A program made the translations under genes and the position numbers. From positions 1-25,786 of the forward strand of contig NZ_JOFS01000059.1 in the NCBI RefSeq assembly GCF_000719285.1: a DNA stretch of 25,786 nucleotides, in the 5' to 3' direction. Under the pieces are notes generated by a model that was not told where the DNA came from, did no database searches, and saw nothing but the letters and a program-made list of their open reading frames with translations. Numbering within the stretch: the first letter of the stretch is position 1; the number at the start of each line of letters is the position of its first letter. Below are positions 1 to 7,246 of the stretch, one piece after another. The stretch comes from Streptomyces bicolor. GTDB lineage: Bacteria; Actinomycetota; Actinomycetes; Streptomycetales; Streptomycetaceae.

Positions 1-113
1 GCGCGCACGCGGACACGGTGGGCGCGATCAATGTCCTACGGGCCGGGCTGGTCCGTCGCGAAGCCGCACCGGCATAGCGAGAAGCCCCCTCGTTCACGAA
101 GGGGAGGAGTCAC
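1..113 (+). mobile_element. Right end of an IS200/IS605-type (IS1341-like) TnpB element, left part outside window
   Basis: The element holds the last codons of a tnpB gene followed by a subterminal imperfect hairpin at 85-104 (8-bp arms, one C-A mismatch, loop TTCA) and then GGAGTCAC, where I place the right end (TCAC, 110-113). Hairpin sequence, TTCA loop and the 8-9 nt distance to the terminal TCA-N motif match the right end of the complete element at 13439-13466. It lies opposite to, and interrupts, an SDR gene whose N-terminal half continues directly at 114. The left end and the presence of tnpA cannot be judged. It is a relative, not a copy, of the second element, because the TnpB tails differ. 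Confidence 0.8.
3..77 (+). CDS. tnpB: TnpB-family RNA-guided nuclease, C-terminal fragment
   Basis: The open frame enters from the left window edge and ends at TAG 75-77. The 24 visible residues include HADTVGAINVLRAGL, the typical end of the RuvC domain in TnpB/OrfB proteins. Its Asp (in HAD) corresponds to the third catalytic carboxylate, D374 in the complete TnpB of this window. The zinc finger and the first two catalytic residues lie outside. In this family the protein uses an RNA from the element's right end to cut DNA next to a short motif. Whether this copy is intact is unknown. Confidence 0.75.
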   Translation, partial: AHADTVGAINVLRAGLVRREAAPA

Positions 114-410
114 CAGCGGTTTCTGGACATCCCCGTACCCGATGGCGTTGAACGAGACGTCGATCCGCCCGGCCTGTGCGGCGACGCCGTCGACGAACGC
201 GTCCACCGCCGCCCCCTCCCGCGCGTCGACCACGGCGGACTCCGCCGTCCCGCCCGCGGCACGGATGTCCTCGGCCAGTTTGCCCAGGGGCGCGGCGTCG
301 CGCCCCGCGATGAATACCCGCGCCCCCTCCCGGGCGAAGGCGCGTGCCGCCGTCCCGCCGATGGGACCGCTCGCCCCGTACACCACCGCGACCTTGTCCT
401 TGAGCAGCAT
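114..410 (-). pseudogene. Short-chain dehydrogenase/reductase, N-terminal fragment cut off by a TnpB element
   Basis: The gene starts at ATG 410, with GGAG about 9 nt upstream. It encodes the classical SDR nucleotide-binding start: MLLKDKVAVVYGASGPIGG is a Rossmann GxSGxIG motif, followed by GRD at the end of the second strand and VDAREG, ending at GDVQKPL. About 99 codons remain; a full SDR is about 250 residues and would carry the YxxxK active site further on. The frame then runs into the right end of an IS200/IS605-type element at position 113, so the catalytic half is missing or lies beyond the element outside the window. It is probably the last gene of a TetR-DUF2071-SDR unit. Confidence 0.8.
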
Positions 411-521
411 GTTCTCGATCTCCGTTCCGATCGGGCTGCCGAACGTCCGGCCGCGCGACGCGGCCCGGCCCTCATCCGATACGTCGGTGCCGAGACCCGG
501 GATTCGACATGTCCGCGCGGA

Positions 522-1283
522 TCACGGCGTGGGGATGCCCGCGGGCCGGGCCGGACGGCCCAGGCGGACCGGTACGCCGGGGGAGTACAGGACGCTGACG
601 GGCGCGCCGCTCGGGGCGGGCAGACCGGCCGCGGTGACCAGGTTCTCCTCGCAGGTCAGCAGCTCGGCCCGGTACAGCGGCCACCGGGGGTGGTGGTTCG
701 GCAGGTAGGCCAGCGGCTGGGGACCGCCGAAGAAGGCGTTGTGCATGCCCCAGCGCGCGGTGAGGAAGTGCTCCAGCTCGGTGGGTTCCGAGATGCGTTC
801 ACCGGTCCGTACGGTGATACGGCTGTACGCGCCCCGCGGGCCGGGCCAGCGCCGGGAACTGGTGTAGGTGACCGTGTCGTCGGCCGTGCGGACGGCCATC
901 CGGGACCACAGGTACGGCAGCCGGAAGCCGACGCGTCCCATCACGACCGGGATGAGCCGCGCGGCGTCCATCGACCGGAAGACGACACCACGCCGCCCGT
1001 GTGCGTCCACCGAGTACAGGCGCACGTTGGTCTCGGGGAACGTCCCGAGATACGGCACTCCGGGCAGCCGCAGCCAGCCGACCCGGTGCATCCGGAACGC
1101 GACGAGGCCGACGTAGGTGAGGCCGTCGTGCGTGTCCGGAAGCGTCCCCTCGGGCAGCAGTCCGGCCACCACGTCCGGTGCGACGGCCCAGTGGATGAAG
1201 GTGAGGTCGAGCCACTCCTGGGTGAGCAGTGGCGTGTGTATGCGGGCGGGCGCGTCCGGGGTGACGGGAGTGGGTTTCGGCAC
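522..1283 (-). CDS. DUF2071 family protein (YqjF-like)
   Basis: This 253-residue protein matches the DUF2071/YqjF family in its hallmarks: the early LTQEWLDLTFIHWAV segment (helix entering the beta-barrel), GLLPEGTLPDTHDGLTYVGL, NVRLYSVDAHGRRGVVF (the conserved NVRxYV-G-xGV-F-type block) and ARWGMHNAF near the end. The biochemical function of the family is not established. The start is GTG 1283; no good Shine-Dalgarno sequence is seen, and no alternative start precedes the conserved N-terminus. It lies 54 nt after the TetR gene and 111 nt before the broken SDR gene on the same strand, so co-transcription with both is likely. No membrane segment is apparent. Confidence 0.85.
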   Translation of the reverse strand: MPKPTPVTPDAPARIHTPLLTQEWLDLTFIHWAVAPDVVAGLLPEGTLPDTHDGLTYVGLVAFRMHRVGWLRLPGVPYLGTFPETNVRLYSVDAHGRRGVVFRSMDAARLIPVVMGRVGFRLPYLWSRMAVRTADDTVTYTSSRRWPGPRGAYSRITVRTGERISEPTELEHFLTARWGMHNAFFGGPQPLAYLPNHHPRWPLYRAELLTCEENLVTAAGLPAPSGAPVSVLYSPGVPVRLGRPARPAGIPTP

Positions 1284-1337
1284 GACGACAGAATGACAGA
1301 GCCGCGATCCGTCCGACGGCGACGGCGACGGCCCGCG

Positions 1338-1988
1338 TCAGCGATAGCGTGCGGAGACCCGGCCGAGGTGGGCGCGCAGCATCAGCTTGGCCTCGTCCAG
1401 GAGGCCGGGATCGCCCTCGGGGTCCCGGCGGAACGCCTCCTGGGCGAGGGCGTCGGCGGCGAGGACCGCGGCGTGGGTGGCGCGGGCGAGTGCCTCGTCG
1501 TCGCGGGCGAGGTCCAGCGCGAGCAGGACGCGCCGGACGCCGTCGGCCATCCGGCGCTTGTGCGCGCGGTCCGCCGCGCGGGTCTGCTCGGTGAGGCTGC
1601 TGCCGAACCACAGGGCCCGGAAGCCGTGTTCGGTGCGGTAGATCGCGGCGTAGGCGTCGATCAGCACGCCGACGGGATCCTCCCACTGCTCGGCCGCCGC
1701 GGCACGGACCAGGTCGTCCATCGCGGACTCCAGCCGGACGAAGTAGCCCGCCGCGAGGGCGTCGATGACGGCGTCCCGGTCGGGCAGGTACTGATACAGC
1801 GAGCCGACGGAGACCTTGGCCTCGGCCGCGATCCGGGTGGTCGTCAGCGCCTGCACGCCCTCGCGGACCAGGACCCGCTCGGCGGCCTGGAGAACCCGGG
1901 CCAGCCGGGCCTTGCTGCGCGCCTGCTGCGGAGTGCGGCGCAGGGGGACCTGCCAGGTGCCGCCGGGCTCCGGGACCGGATCTCCCAT
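1338..1988 (-). CDS. TetR/AcrR family transcriptional regulator
   Basis: A 216-residue TetR-type repressor. The DNA-binding domain is at residues about 20-70, with the helix-turn-helix in TTTRIAAEAKVSVGSLYQYLPDRDAV, a standard TetR signature; the rest is a helical ligand-binding domain. I prefer ATG 1988 over an upstream in-frame start at 2045 because GGAGG lies 6 nt before it and the longer form would read through the operator region. It is divergent from the aldolase/kinase pair (58 nt between start codons) and heads the TetR-DUF2071-SDR unit. An inverted repeat between the two start codons is the probable operator, implying autoregulation and control of the sugar genes. The effector is unknown. 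Confidence 0.9.
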   Translation of the reverse strand: MGDPVPEPGGTWQVPLRRTPQQARSKARLARVLQAAERVLVREGVQALTTTRIAAEAKVSVGSLYQYLPDRDAVIDALAAGYFVRLESAMDDLVRAAAAEQWEDPVGVLIDAYAAIYRTEHGFRALWFGSSLTEQTRAADRAHKRRMADGVRRVLLALDLARDDEALARATHAAVLAADALAQEAFRRDPEGDPGLLDEAKLMLRAHLGRVSARYR

Positions 1989-1999
1989 GTACGGCCTCC

Positions 2000-2028
2000 A
2001 AACGTGAACGTGACATTGTTTCATGTTT
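2000..2028. promoter_or_regulatory. Probable TetR operator in a divergent promoter region
   Basis: Imperfect inverted repeat AAACGTGA (2000-2007), 13-nt spacer, TCATGTTT (2021-2028); 7 of 8 arm positions match. It sits between the divergent starts at 1988 and 2046, the usual place for an autoregulating TetR protein. The assignment is from position and symmetry only. Confidence 0.55.
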
Positions 2029-2045
2029 AGGCTAGCGTCGCGCAC

Positions 2046-2732
2046 ATGACAGGCTCAAGCTCGGTGCTGGGTCCGGAACGCGCCGCCGTGGCCGAGGCGT
2101 GCCGTCGGCTGGGGGCCGAAGGCCTGCTCATCGGTACGGCCGGCAACGTCAGCGCGCGCGTGGAGGACCGCGTCGCGATCACGGCGACCGGCGCTGTGCT
2201 CGCCGACCTCACCGCCGAGCAGGTGACCGTGGTGGACCTCGACGGAAACATCGTGGCCGGGACCCTCGAGCCCACCTCGGAACTCGACCTGCACCTGGGG
2301 GTCTACCACCGCTACGGCACCGGCGCGGTCGTCCACACCCACGCCCCCATGGCGACCGCGCTGTCCTGCGTCCTCGACGAACTGCCCTGCATCCACTACC
2401 AGTTGCTCGCCCTCGGAGGCTCGGTGCGCGTGGCACCGTACGCCACGTTCGGCACCCCGGAACTCGCCGAATCGGTCCTCACGGCACTGGACGGCCGCAG
2501 CGCCGCACTGATGGCCAGCCACGGCGCCCTCACCCACGCACCCACCCTGGCCAAGGCCGTCGAACACGCACTGCTGCTGGAGTGGGCATGCGGCGTCTAC
2601 CAGCACGCCGCCGCCCTCGGCACGCCCCGTGTCCTGGACGAACACCAGCAACTCGCCGTGATCGAGGCCGCGATCGCCCGCAACTACGGCACCACCCACC
2701 CCGTACCGCCTGTGCAGGAGGGAAACCGATGA
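2046..2732 (+). CDS. Class II aldolase/adducin family protein (L-fuculose-phosphate aldolase-like)
   Basis: A 228-residue zinc-dependent aldolase of the FucA/RhaD/AraD family. The phosphate-binding GTAGNVSAR (about 30-38), the glutamate in PTSELDLH (E79), HTHAPM (H97, H99) and ASHGAL (H159) line up with the catalytic Glu and three zinc His residues of E. coli FucA. It would cleave a ketose 1-phosphate to DHAP and an aldehyde; the exact sugar cannot be read from sequence. Its stop overlaps the start of the PfkB kinase gene (ATGA), so the two are translationally coupled. A kinase next to such an aldolase is a logical pair: phosphorylation, then cleavage. Only a poor Shine-Dalgarno sequence precedes ATG 2046. 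Confidence 0.9.
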   Translation: MTGSSSVLGPERAAVAEACRRLGAEGLLIGTAGNVSARVEDRVAITATGAVLADLTAEQVTVVDLDGNIVAGTLEPTSELDLHLGVYHRYGTGAVVHTHAPMATALSCVLDELPCIHYQLLALGGSVRVAPYATFGTPELAESVLTALDGRSAALMASHGALTHAPTLAKAVEHALLLEWACGVYQHAAALGTPRVLDEHQQLAVIEAAIARNYGTTHPVPPVQEGNR

Positions 2733-3658
2733 AGGTCATCACGATGGGCGTGCACGTACTGGACGTGCTGGTGCGGCCGGTGGAGGCGATACCCGAGGGC
2801 CAGGGCGCGACGCTGGTGGAGGACATCAGAATGACCGCCGCCGGGACCGCCGGCGGAACGGCACTCACCCTCGCCAAACTCGGCGCCACGGTACACAGCG
2901 CGGGCGCCATCGGCTCCGACCCCACCGGAGACATGCTCATCCAACTCCTCGGCGCGGCCGGCATCGACACCCGCTTCCTCGTCCGCCGCACGGACACCCC
3001 CACCTCCGCGACCGTCCTGCCCATCCGCCCGGGCGGCGACCGCCCCTCGCTGCACCTCCTCGGCGCCAACATCACCTACGGCCCCGACGACGTCCCCTGG
3101 GACGCCATCACCGAGGCGACCCACCTCCACCTCGGCGGCCCCGAACTCATCGGCGTCGACACCGCCACACGCATCCTGTCGCACGCCAAGGAACACGGCG
3201 TGGTCACCTCGGTGGACCTGCTCGCCCCCGGCGCTCTGGGCAGTTTCGAGCAGATCGAGCCCGCCCTGCCGTACGTCGACCACATGCTGCCCAACGAGGA
3301 CCAGGTCCTCGGCTTCACCGGTGAGAACGACCTGGACGCGGGCGCACACAAGCTCCTCGACGCCGGAGCCGGCCTGGTCGCCGTCACCCGCGGCGCAGAC
3401 GGCGCACTACTCGTCACACCGGAGGGCACCGAGCAGATCGCCGCCTTCGCGATCGACGTGGTCGACACCACCGGCTGCGGCGACGCCTTCTCGGCCGGCT
3501 TCGTGCGCGGCATGAGCCTGGGCCGCACACCGTACGACTCCGCCGTCCTCGGCTGCGCGGCCGCGGCACTGGTCGCCCAGGGCCTCGGCAGCGATCACGG
3601 AGACTTCGACCTCACGGCGGCCGACACCTTCGCCGCCACACACAAGCCCCGCCCGTGA
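2729..3658 (+). CDS. PfkB family carbohydrate kinase
   Basis: A 309-residue ribokinase-fold sugar kinase. An N-terminal substrate lid region (MKVITMGVHVLDVLVRP) is followed by GTAGGTALTLAKLGA, the glycine-rich PfkB motif 1, and by DTTGCGDAFSAGFV, PfkB signature 2, with the catalytic base D252. It transfers phosphate from ATP to a sugar, nucleoside or sugar phosphate in the cytoplasm; the substrate is not determined. The start ATG 2729 overlaps the aldolase stop by 4 nt and has AGGAGGG upstream. The pairing with a class II aldolase suggests a short catabolic route producing DHAP, under the divergent TetR regulator. The length is normal for the family. Confidence 0.92.
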   Translation: MKVITMGVHVLDVLVRPVEAIPEGQGATLVEDIRMTAAGTAGGTALTLAKLGATVHSAGAIGSDPTGDMLIQLLGAAGIDTRFLVRRTDTPTSATVLPIRPGGDRPSLHLLGANITYGPDDVPWDAITEATHLHLGGPELIGVDTATRILSHAKEHGVVTSVDLLAPGALGSFEQIEPALPYVDHMLPNEDQVLGFTGENDLDAGAHKLLDAGAGLVAVTRGADGALLVTPEGTEQIAAFAIDVVDTTGCGDAFSAGFVRGMSLGRTPYDSAVLGCAAAALVAQGLGSDHGDFDLTAADTFAATHKPRP

Positions 3659-3759
3659 CCTGAGAGGCGGCAGCCGGACATTGGTCCGCGCGGCGCAGAG
3701 CCGGGCCGACGGGCCCGCCGGACTACGTTCGGGCATCTGTACAGCCGTCAACCGTGTGT

Positions 3760-4075
3760 ACTACGTTGCGGCCAGCCTTCGCCGGCCTCGCCTGGGCAAC
3801 TTCACCGCGTAGGCAGGCCTGCTGGCGGCGCGTCATGGCACCCTGGCGGGCACGCTGATCGCGGCGACCCTCGGTCAACCGCCCTGGCCGGCGTCGCGTG
3901 TGCCTGGCTGCCGCAGCGGTGCTCCCTGCGCGTCCGGTACCTCACGTTCGCCGGGGTGCTCCTCGGGGGCATGCTGGTGCTGTTCGCCGCGTCGCGGATG
4001 GTGTCCCTGCCCGTCGCTGCCGCCGGTGCCGGCTGTACCGTCGCGCCGTACATGATGTCGGGGCCGAGACGTCTG
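3760..4075 (+). pseudogene. Decayed major facilitator transporter fragment
   Basis: This fills most of the 507-base gap between the kinase and the TAXI gene. In one frame I read AGLLAARHGTLAGTLIAATLG preceded by an in-frame TAG, and after a frame change LTFAGVLLGGMLVLFAA followed by AAGAGCTVAPYMMS. This resembles two membrane helices plus the loop typical of a C-terminal MFS half. After about 4075 the similarity is lost. There is no start codon context and there are at least two lesions. I see nothing recognisable at 3659-3759 or 4076-4165. Confidence 0.45.
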
Positions 4076-4165
4076 GATCATCGACACGGTTTCGGTGGAG
4101 CAGCACAAGGCACCGGAGCCTGGAGCGTTCGCGCAGGGCCGCCGGACGGGCTGACGGGCGCGTGC

Positions 4166-5146
4166 CTAGCCGTGCAGTTCGCGGTACGCGGTGACCGCCC
4201 CGGGATGCAGCGGCACGACGCCCGTGGAGATGAGGCTGCGGACGTCGAGGAACTGGGTGCCGAGGGCCGTGGCCGGGACGAGGTGGCCGGCCCGGCGCAC
4301 CAGGACGTCGGTGAGGGCGGCCGCGACGGGTGCGGGCAGGTCGGGGCGGCACAGGAGGAGGTTGGCCACGCCGATGGTGGCCACCTCGCGCGTTCCCCGG
4401 TACGCGCCGGCCGGCACCGTCACCACCTCGAGTCCCGATCCGGAGTGTTCCGTACCGGAGCGCAGGCGGGGCAGGAGGCCGGCCAGGGGGAGGAGGCGGA
4501 TGCCGAGCCGGGACAGGGCCGGCAGCGGTACGCCGCCCGACACCAGCAGGGCGTCGATGGCACCGTCCCGCATCGCGCCGGCCGCCTGCGGGAGCAGCAG
4601 GTGGCGGACGTGGACGTCGGTGCCCGGGGTCAGGCCCGCCGCACGGAGCAGGCGGTCGCCGAGGACGGCGCCGCCGGACGCGGGCGCGCCCAGCGAGACG
4701 GTGCGCCCCGCCAGGTCGGCGACGCTGCGGATCGGTGCGTCGGCGCGTACGGCCAGCTGGAGGTAGTTCTCGTAGACACGGCCGATGGCACGCAGCGGGA
4801 CGCGGCGGGCGAACGGTGCCGAGCCGGCGTACGCGGCCCACGCGACGTCGGCCAGTGCCAGCGCCACCTCTGCGCGACCGGCTTGCAGCAGCCGTATGTT
4901 GGCCACGCTGGCCTCGCTGTTGACCACCTCGCAGGACAGCCGGGGGTAGGCCAGCCGCACCTGGTCGGCGAGCAGTTCGCCGAAGGCCGCGTAGAAGTTG
5001 CCGGACTCGCCGGTCGCGATGCGCAGCCTGCCGTGCGGGCCGCGGTCCGTGTGCCGGGTGTCGGCTGTCGCGGCGGCCGCGAGGAGTCCGGTGCACGCCG
5101 TGCCGAGCGCGGTGCGCAGGACGGTGCGGCGGGTGGGGCCGGTCAT
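4166..5146 (-). CDS. TAXI family TRAP-type solute-binding protein, probable co-sensor of a two-component system
   Basis: A 326-residue exported binding protein. The N-terminus MTGPTRRTVLRTALGTACTG has a twin-arginine motif and hydrophobic stretch. The mature part begins with LRIATGESGNFYAAFGELLAD and continues with EVVNSEASVANIRLLQAGRAEVALALADVAW, both hallmarks of the TAXI family (periplasmic receptors for dicarboxylates or amino acids). No TRAP membrane subunits (DctQM) are nearby. The ATG at 5146 overlaps the stop of the histidine kinase gene (ATGA), so translation is coupled. The context suggests that the protein presents a ligand to the kinase rather than to a TRAP permease; this is inference. 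Confidence 0.87.
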   Translation of the reverse strand: MTGPTRRTVLRTALGTACTGLLAAAATADTRHTDRGPHGRLRIATGESGNFYAAFGELLADQVRLAYPRLSCEVVNSEASVANIRLLQAGRAEVALALADVAWAAYAGSAPFARRVPLRAIGRVYENYLQLAVRADAPIRSVADLAGRTVSLGAPASGGAVLGDRLLRAAGLTPGTDVHVRHLLLPQAAGAMRDGAIDALLVSGGVPLPALSRLGIRLLPLAGLLPRLRSGTEHSGSGLEVVTVPAGAYRGTREVATIGVANLLLCRPDLPAPVAAALTDVLVRRAGHLVPATALGTQFLDVRSLISTGVVPLHPGAVTAYRELHG

Positions 5147-6561
5147 GGCGTACGGTCCTTCGGTCCCGGGGAGCCGTGCTGGGCCCGGGGGAGTACGACC
5201 CGGACGCGCAGGCCGTGCGGGTCGGCCGTGGTGAACTCGACGCGCCCGCCACGGCCGGCGACCAGCTGCTCGGCGATCGCCAGGCCGAGGCCGCTGCCGC
5301 GTACGTTCCGGTGGCGCTCGGAGCGCCAGAAGCGGGTGCCGGCCTGGGTGAGCTCGCCGGTGGCGAGGCCGGGGCCGTTGTCCCTTACCTCGAACACCGC
5401 GTCCGTGCCGTCGGTGAAGCAGCGCGTCTGGACGTGGGCGCCGTTCCCCGCGTACTTGATCGCGTTGTCGAGCAGGATGTCGGCCACCTGGGCCAGTTCG
5501 CTCTCCGTGCAGCTCATGAGGATGGCGGGACCTGCCGCGAACTCCATGCCGGCCCCGGCCTGTTCGGCCACCGGCCGCCACAGCTGGGCCTGCGCGGCGG
5601 CGACCGCCGTGGCGTCGCACCACGCTTCTCGCACATCCGTGACGGCGAGTTCCCCGGCGCGGTGTTCGGCGTTGGCGAGGGCGAGCAGGTCGTCGAGGAG
5701 GTGCTCCATGCGTTCGAGTTCGGCGGTCACGCCCGTGTACGTGCGCGCGGCGGAGGCGGGCAGGCGGGGCTGGAGCGAGTCGATGCGCAGGCGCAGCGCG
5801 GCGAGCGGGTTGCGCAACTGGTGCGAGGTGTCGGCCACCAGGCGGCGCTGCTGTTCCAGCGCCGTGGTCACCGCGTCGGCCATGCGGTTGAAGCCGGTGG
5901 CCAGCTGTCGCAGCTCGGGTGGGCCGCCGGCCCGGGCGTGTTCGGCGGGCAGTCCGGCCGCGAGCGCGCCGACCGCTCTGTCCAGATGGTGGAGAGGGCG
6001 TACGACCAGGCGCGTCGCGGCCCGGGCGAGCAGCACGCACGCCACGGCGAACAGACCGGCGCCCGCCAGGACCAGCGCCCAGCGCAGGGCGATGTCGTCC
6101 GCGGCGTCCCGCACCGAGGCGCGCAGTACCACCGCGCCGGACACGCGCGTGCCGGTGCCCACCGGGCGGGCGAGCAGTTTGTCGGCGCGGGACCACGGGC
6201 GCAGCGTGCCTCCGGGCGAGACGGGCTGGTTGCGCAGCGCCGCGTCGACGAGACGGGCCACCGCCGGGTCGGCGGAGCGCAGGCCGCCCGTCTGCACCAC
6301 CGGGGCGCGGCGGGTGTCGACGACGACGACCGCCTCGCCGTACAGCTCGGTGTACCGGGTGGTCTCGGCGGTCAGCGCGCCGGTGTCGCCGCTCTCGGCG
6401 GCCTGGTCGGCCAGTCCGGCGAAGCGGTCGAGGTCGGCGGTGCGGGCCGCGACGAGCTGCTCGGTGCGCTGGGTGGCGGTGACGCCGAGCAGCGGGACGG
6501 CGAAGCCGGCCACCGCGAGCACGGCGAAGGCCAGGACGACGGTCAGTACCCGGGTACGCAT
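5143..6561 (-). CDS. Two-component sensor histidine kinase
   Basis: A 472-residue membrane kinase. TM1 is at about 5-27, an extracytoplasmic sensor domain at about 28-158, TM2 at about 160-180 and HAMP at about 181-235. The HisKA box is ADTSHQLRNPLAALRLRI with phospho-acceptor H247. The ATPase domain has DNAIKYA (N366), DNGPGL (about 394-399) and GSGLGLAIAEQL. The start ATG 6561 is chosen because TM1 begins at once; the frame is open further upstream but would overlap the regulator gene. It lies 8 nt after the response regulator gene and overlaps the TAXI gene by 4 nt. The extracytoplasmic domain is a natural docking site for the TAXI protein. Confidence 0.93.
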   Translation of the reverse strand: MRTRVLTVVLAFAVLAVAGFAVPLLGVTATQRTEQLVAARTADLDRFAGLADQAAESGDTGALTAETTRYTELYGEAVVVVDTRRAPVVQTGGLRSADPAVARLVDAALRNQPVSPGGTLRPWSRADKLLARPVGTGTRVSGAVVLRASVRDAADDIALRWALVLAGAGLFAVACVLLARAATRLVVRPLHHLDRAVGALAAGLPAEHARAGGPPELRQLATGFNRMADAVTTALEQQRRLVADTSHQLRNPLAALRLRIDSLQPRLPASAARTYTGVTAELERMEHLLDDLLALANAEHRAGELAVTDVREAWCDATAVAAAQAQLWRPVAEQAGAGMEFAAGPAILMSCTESELAQVADILLDNAIKYAGNGAHVQTRCFTDGTDAVFEVRDNGPGLATGELTQAGTRFWRSERHRNVRGSGLGLAIAEQLVAGRGGRVEFTTADPHGLRVRVVLPRAQHGSPGPKDRTP

Positions 6562-6569
6562 GGCCGGGT

Positions 6570-7229
6570 TCAGCCGCCGAACCGGTAGCCGAAGCCACGG
6601 ATGGTGGTCAGCACCTCGGGCCGGCCCAGTTTGGCGCGAAGCTGGGTGAGATGGACGTCGAGCGAGCGGGACACCGCCAGATAGGCGTCGCCCCACACCT
6701 CGTCCATCAGCTGCTGGCGGCTGACCGCCGTTCCCGCACGGGCCGCCAGCGCGGCGAGCACCGCGAACTCCTTGGTGGTCAGCCGCACCTCGGCCCCGCC
6801 CACCGTCACCCGGCGCGCGTCCAGGTCGACCTCGACGTCACCGGCGAGGACCGTACGCGGCGCCGCAGCGGCGGGTGTCCCGGCCCGGCGGGTCACCGCC
6901 TCCATTCGGGCCAGCAGCTCGGCCAGCCGCACCGGCTTGACGAGGTAGTCGTCGGCGCCGAGGCGCAGGCCGCGCACCACCGACCGCTCGTCGCCGCGGG
7001 CGGTGAGGACCACCACCGGCAGACCGCTCACCGCACGCAGTTTGCGCAGCACCTCCAGCCCGTCGAGGTCGGGCAGCCCGAGGTCGAGCAGCAGCAGGTC
7101 GGCCTGGCGATGGCGGGCGAGGACCTCCTCGCCGCGCCGCACCCGGGTGGGCAGATGACCGTGCTCGTACAGGACCTCGGTCAGCGCACCCGCCACCCCG
7201 TCGTCGTCCTCGGCCAGCAGCACCCGCAC
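6570..7229 (-). CDS. OmpR/PhoB-type response regulator
   Basis: A 219-residue transcription factor. The receiver domain has acidic residues EDDD (7-10), phospho-acceptor D49 in LLLDLGLPDLDG, T76 and K98 (LVKP). The C-terminal winged-helix domain carries RLTTKEFAVLAALA, SRSLDVHLTQLRAKL and the terminal TTIRGFGYRF. The start is taken as GTG 7229, with GGAAGG about 9 nt upstream; an in-frame GTG at 7238 has no room for a ribosome site. It sits 17 nt downstream of the MHS transporter gene and 8 nt upstream of its partner kinase. A likely target is the promoter of its own unit, where direct repeats lie at 8698-8732. Confidence 0.93.
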   Translation of the reverse strand: MRVLLAEDDDGVAGALTEVLYEHGHLPTRVRRGEEVLARHRQADLLLLDLGLPDLDGLEVLRKLRAVSGLPVVVLTARGDERSVVRGLRLGADDYLVKPVRLAELLARMEAVTRRAGTPAAAAPRTVLAGDVEVDLDARRVTVGGAEVRLTTKEFAVLAALAARAGTAVSRQQLMDEVWGDAYLAVSRSLDVHLTQLRAKLGRPEVLTTIRGFGYRFGG

Positions 7230-7246
7230 GGTCGCCACCCTTCCGA

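Noticed and set aside
3956..6649. Very long open frame on the plus strand opposite the TAXI and kinase genes
   Set aside because: It is an antisense by-product of GC-rich codon bias; the minus-strand genes have full domain motifs, while this reading has none beyond the short MFS relic at its start.
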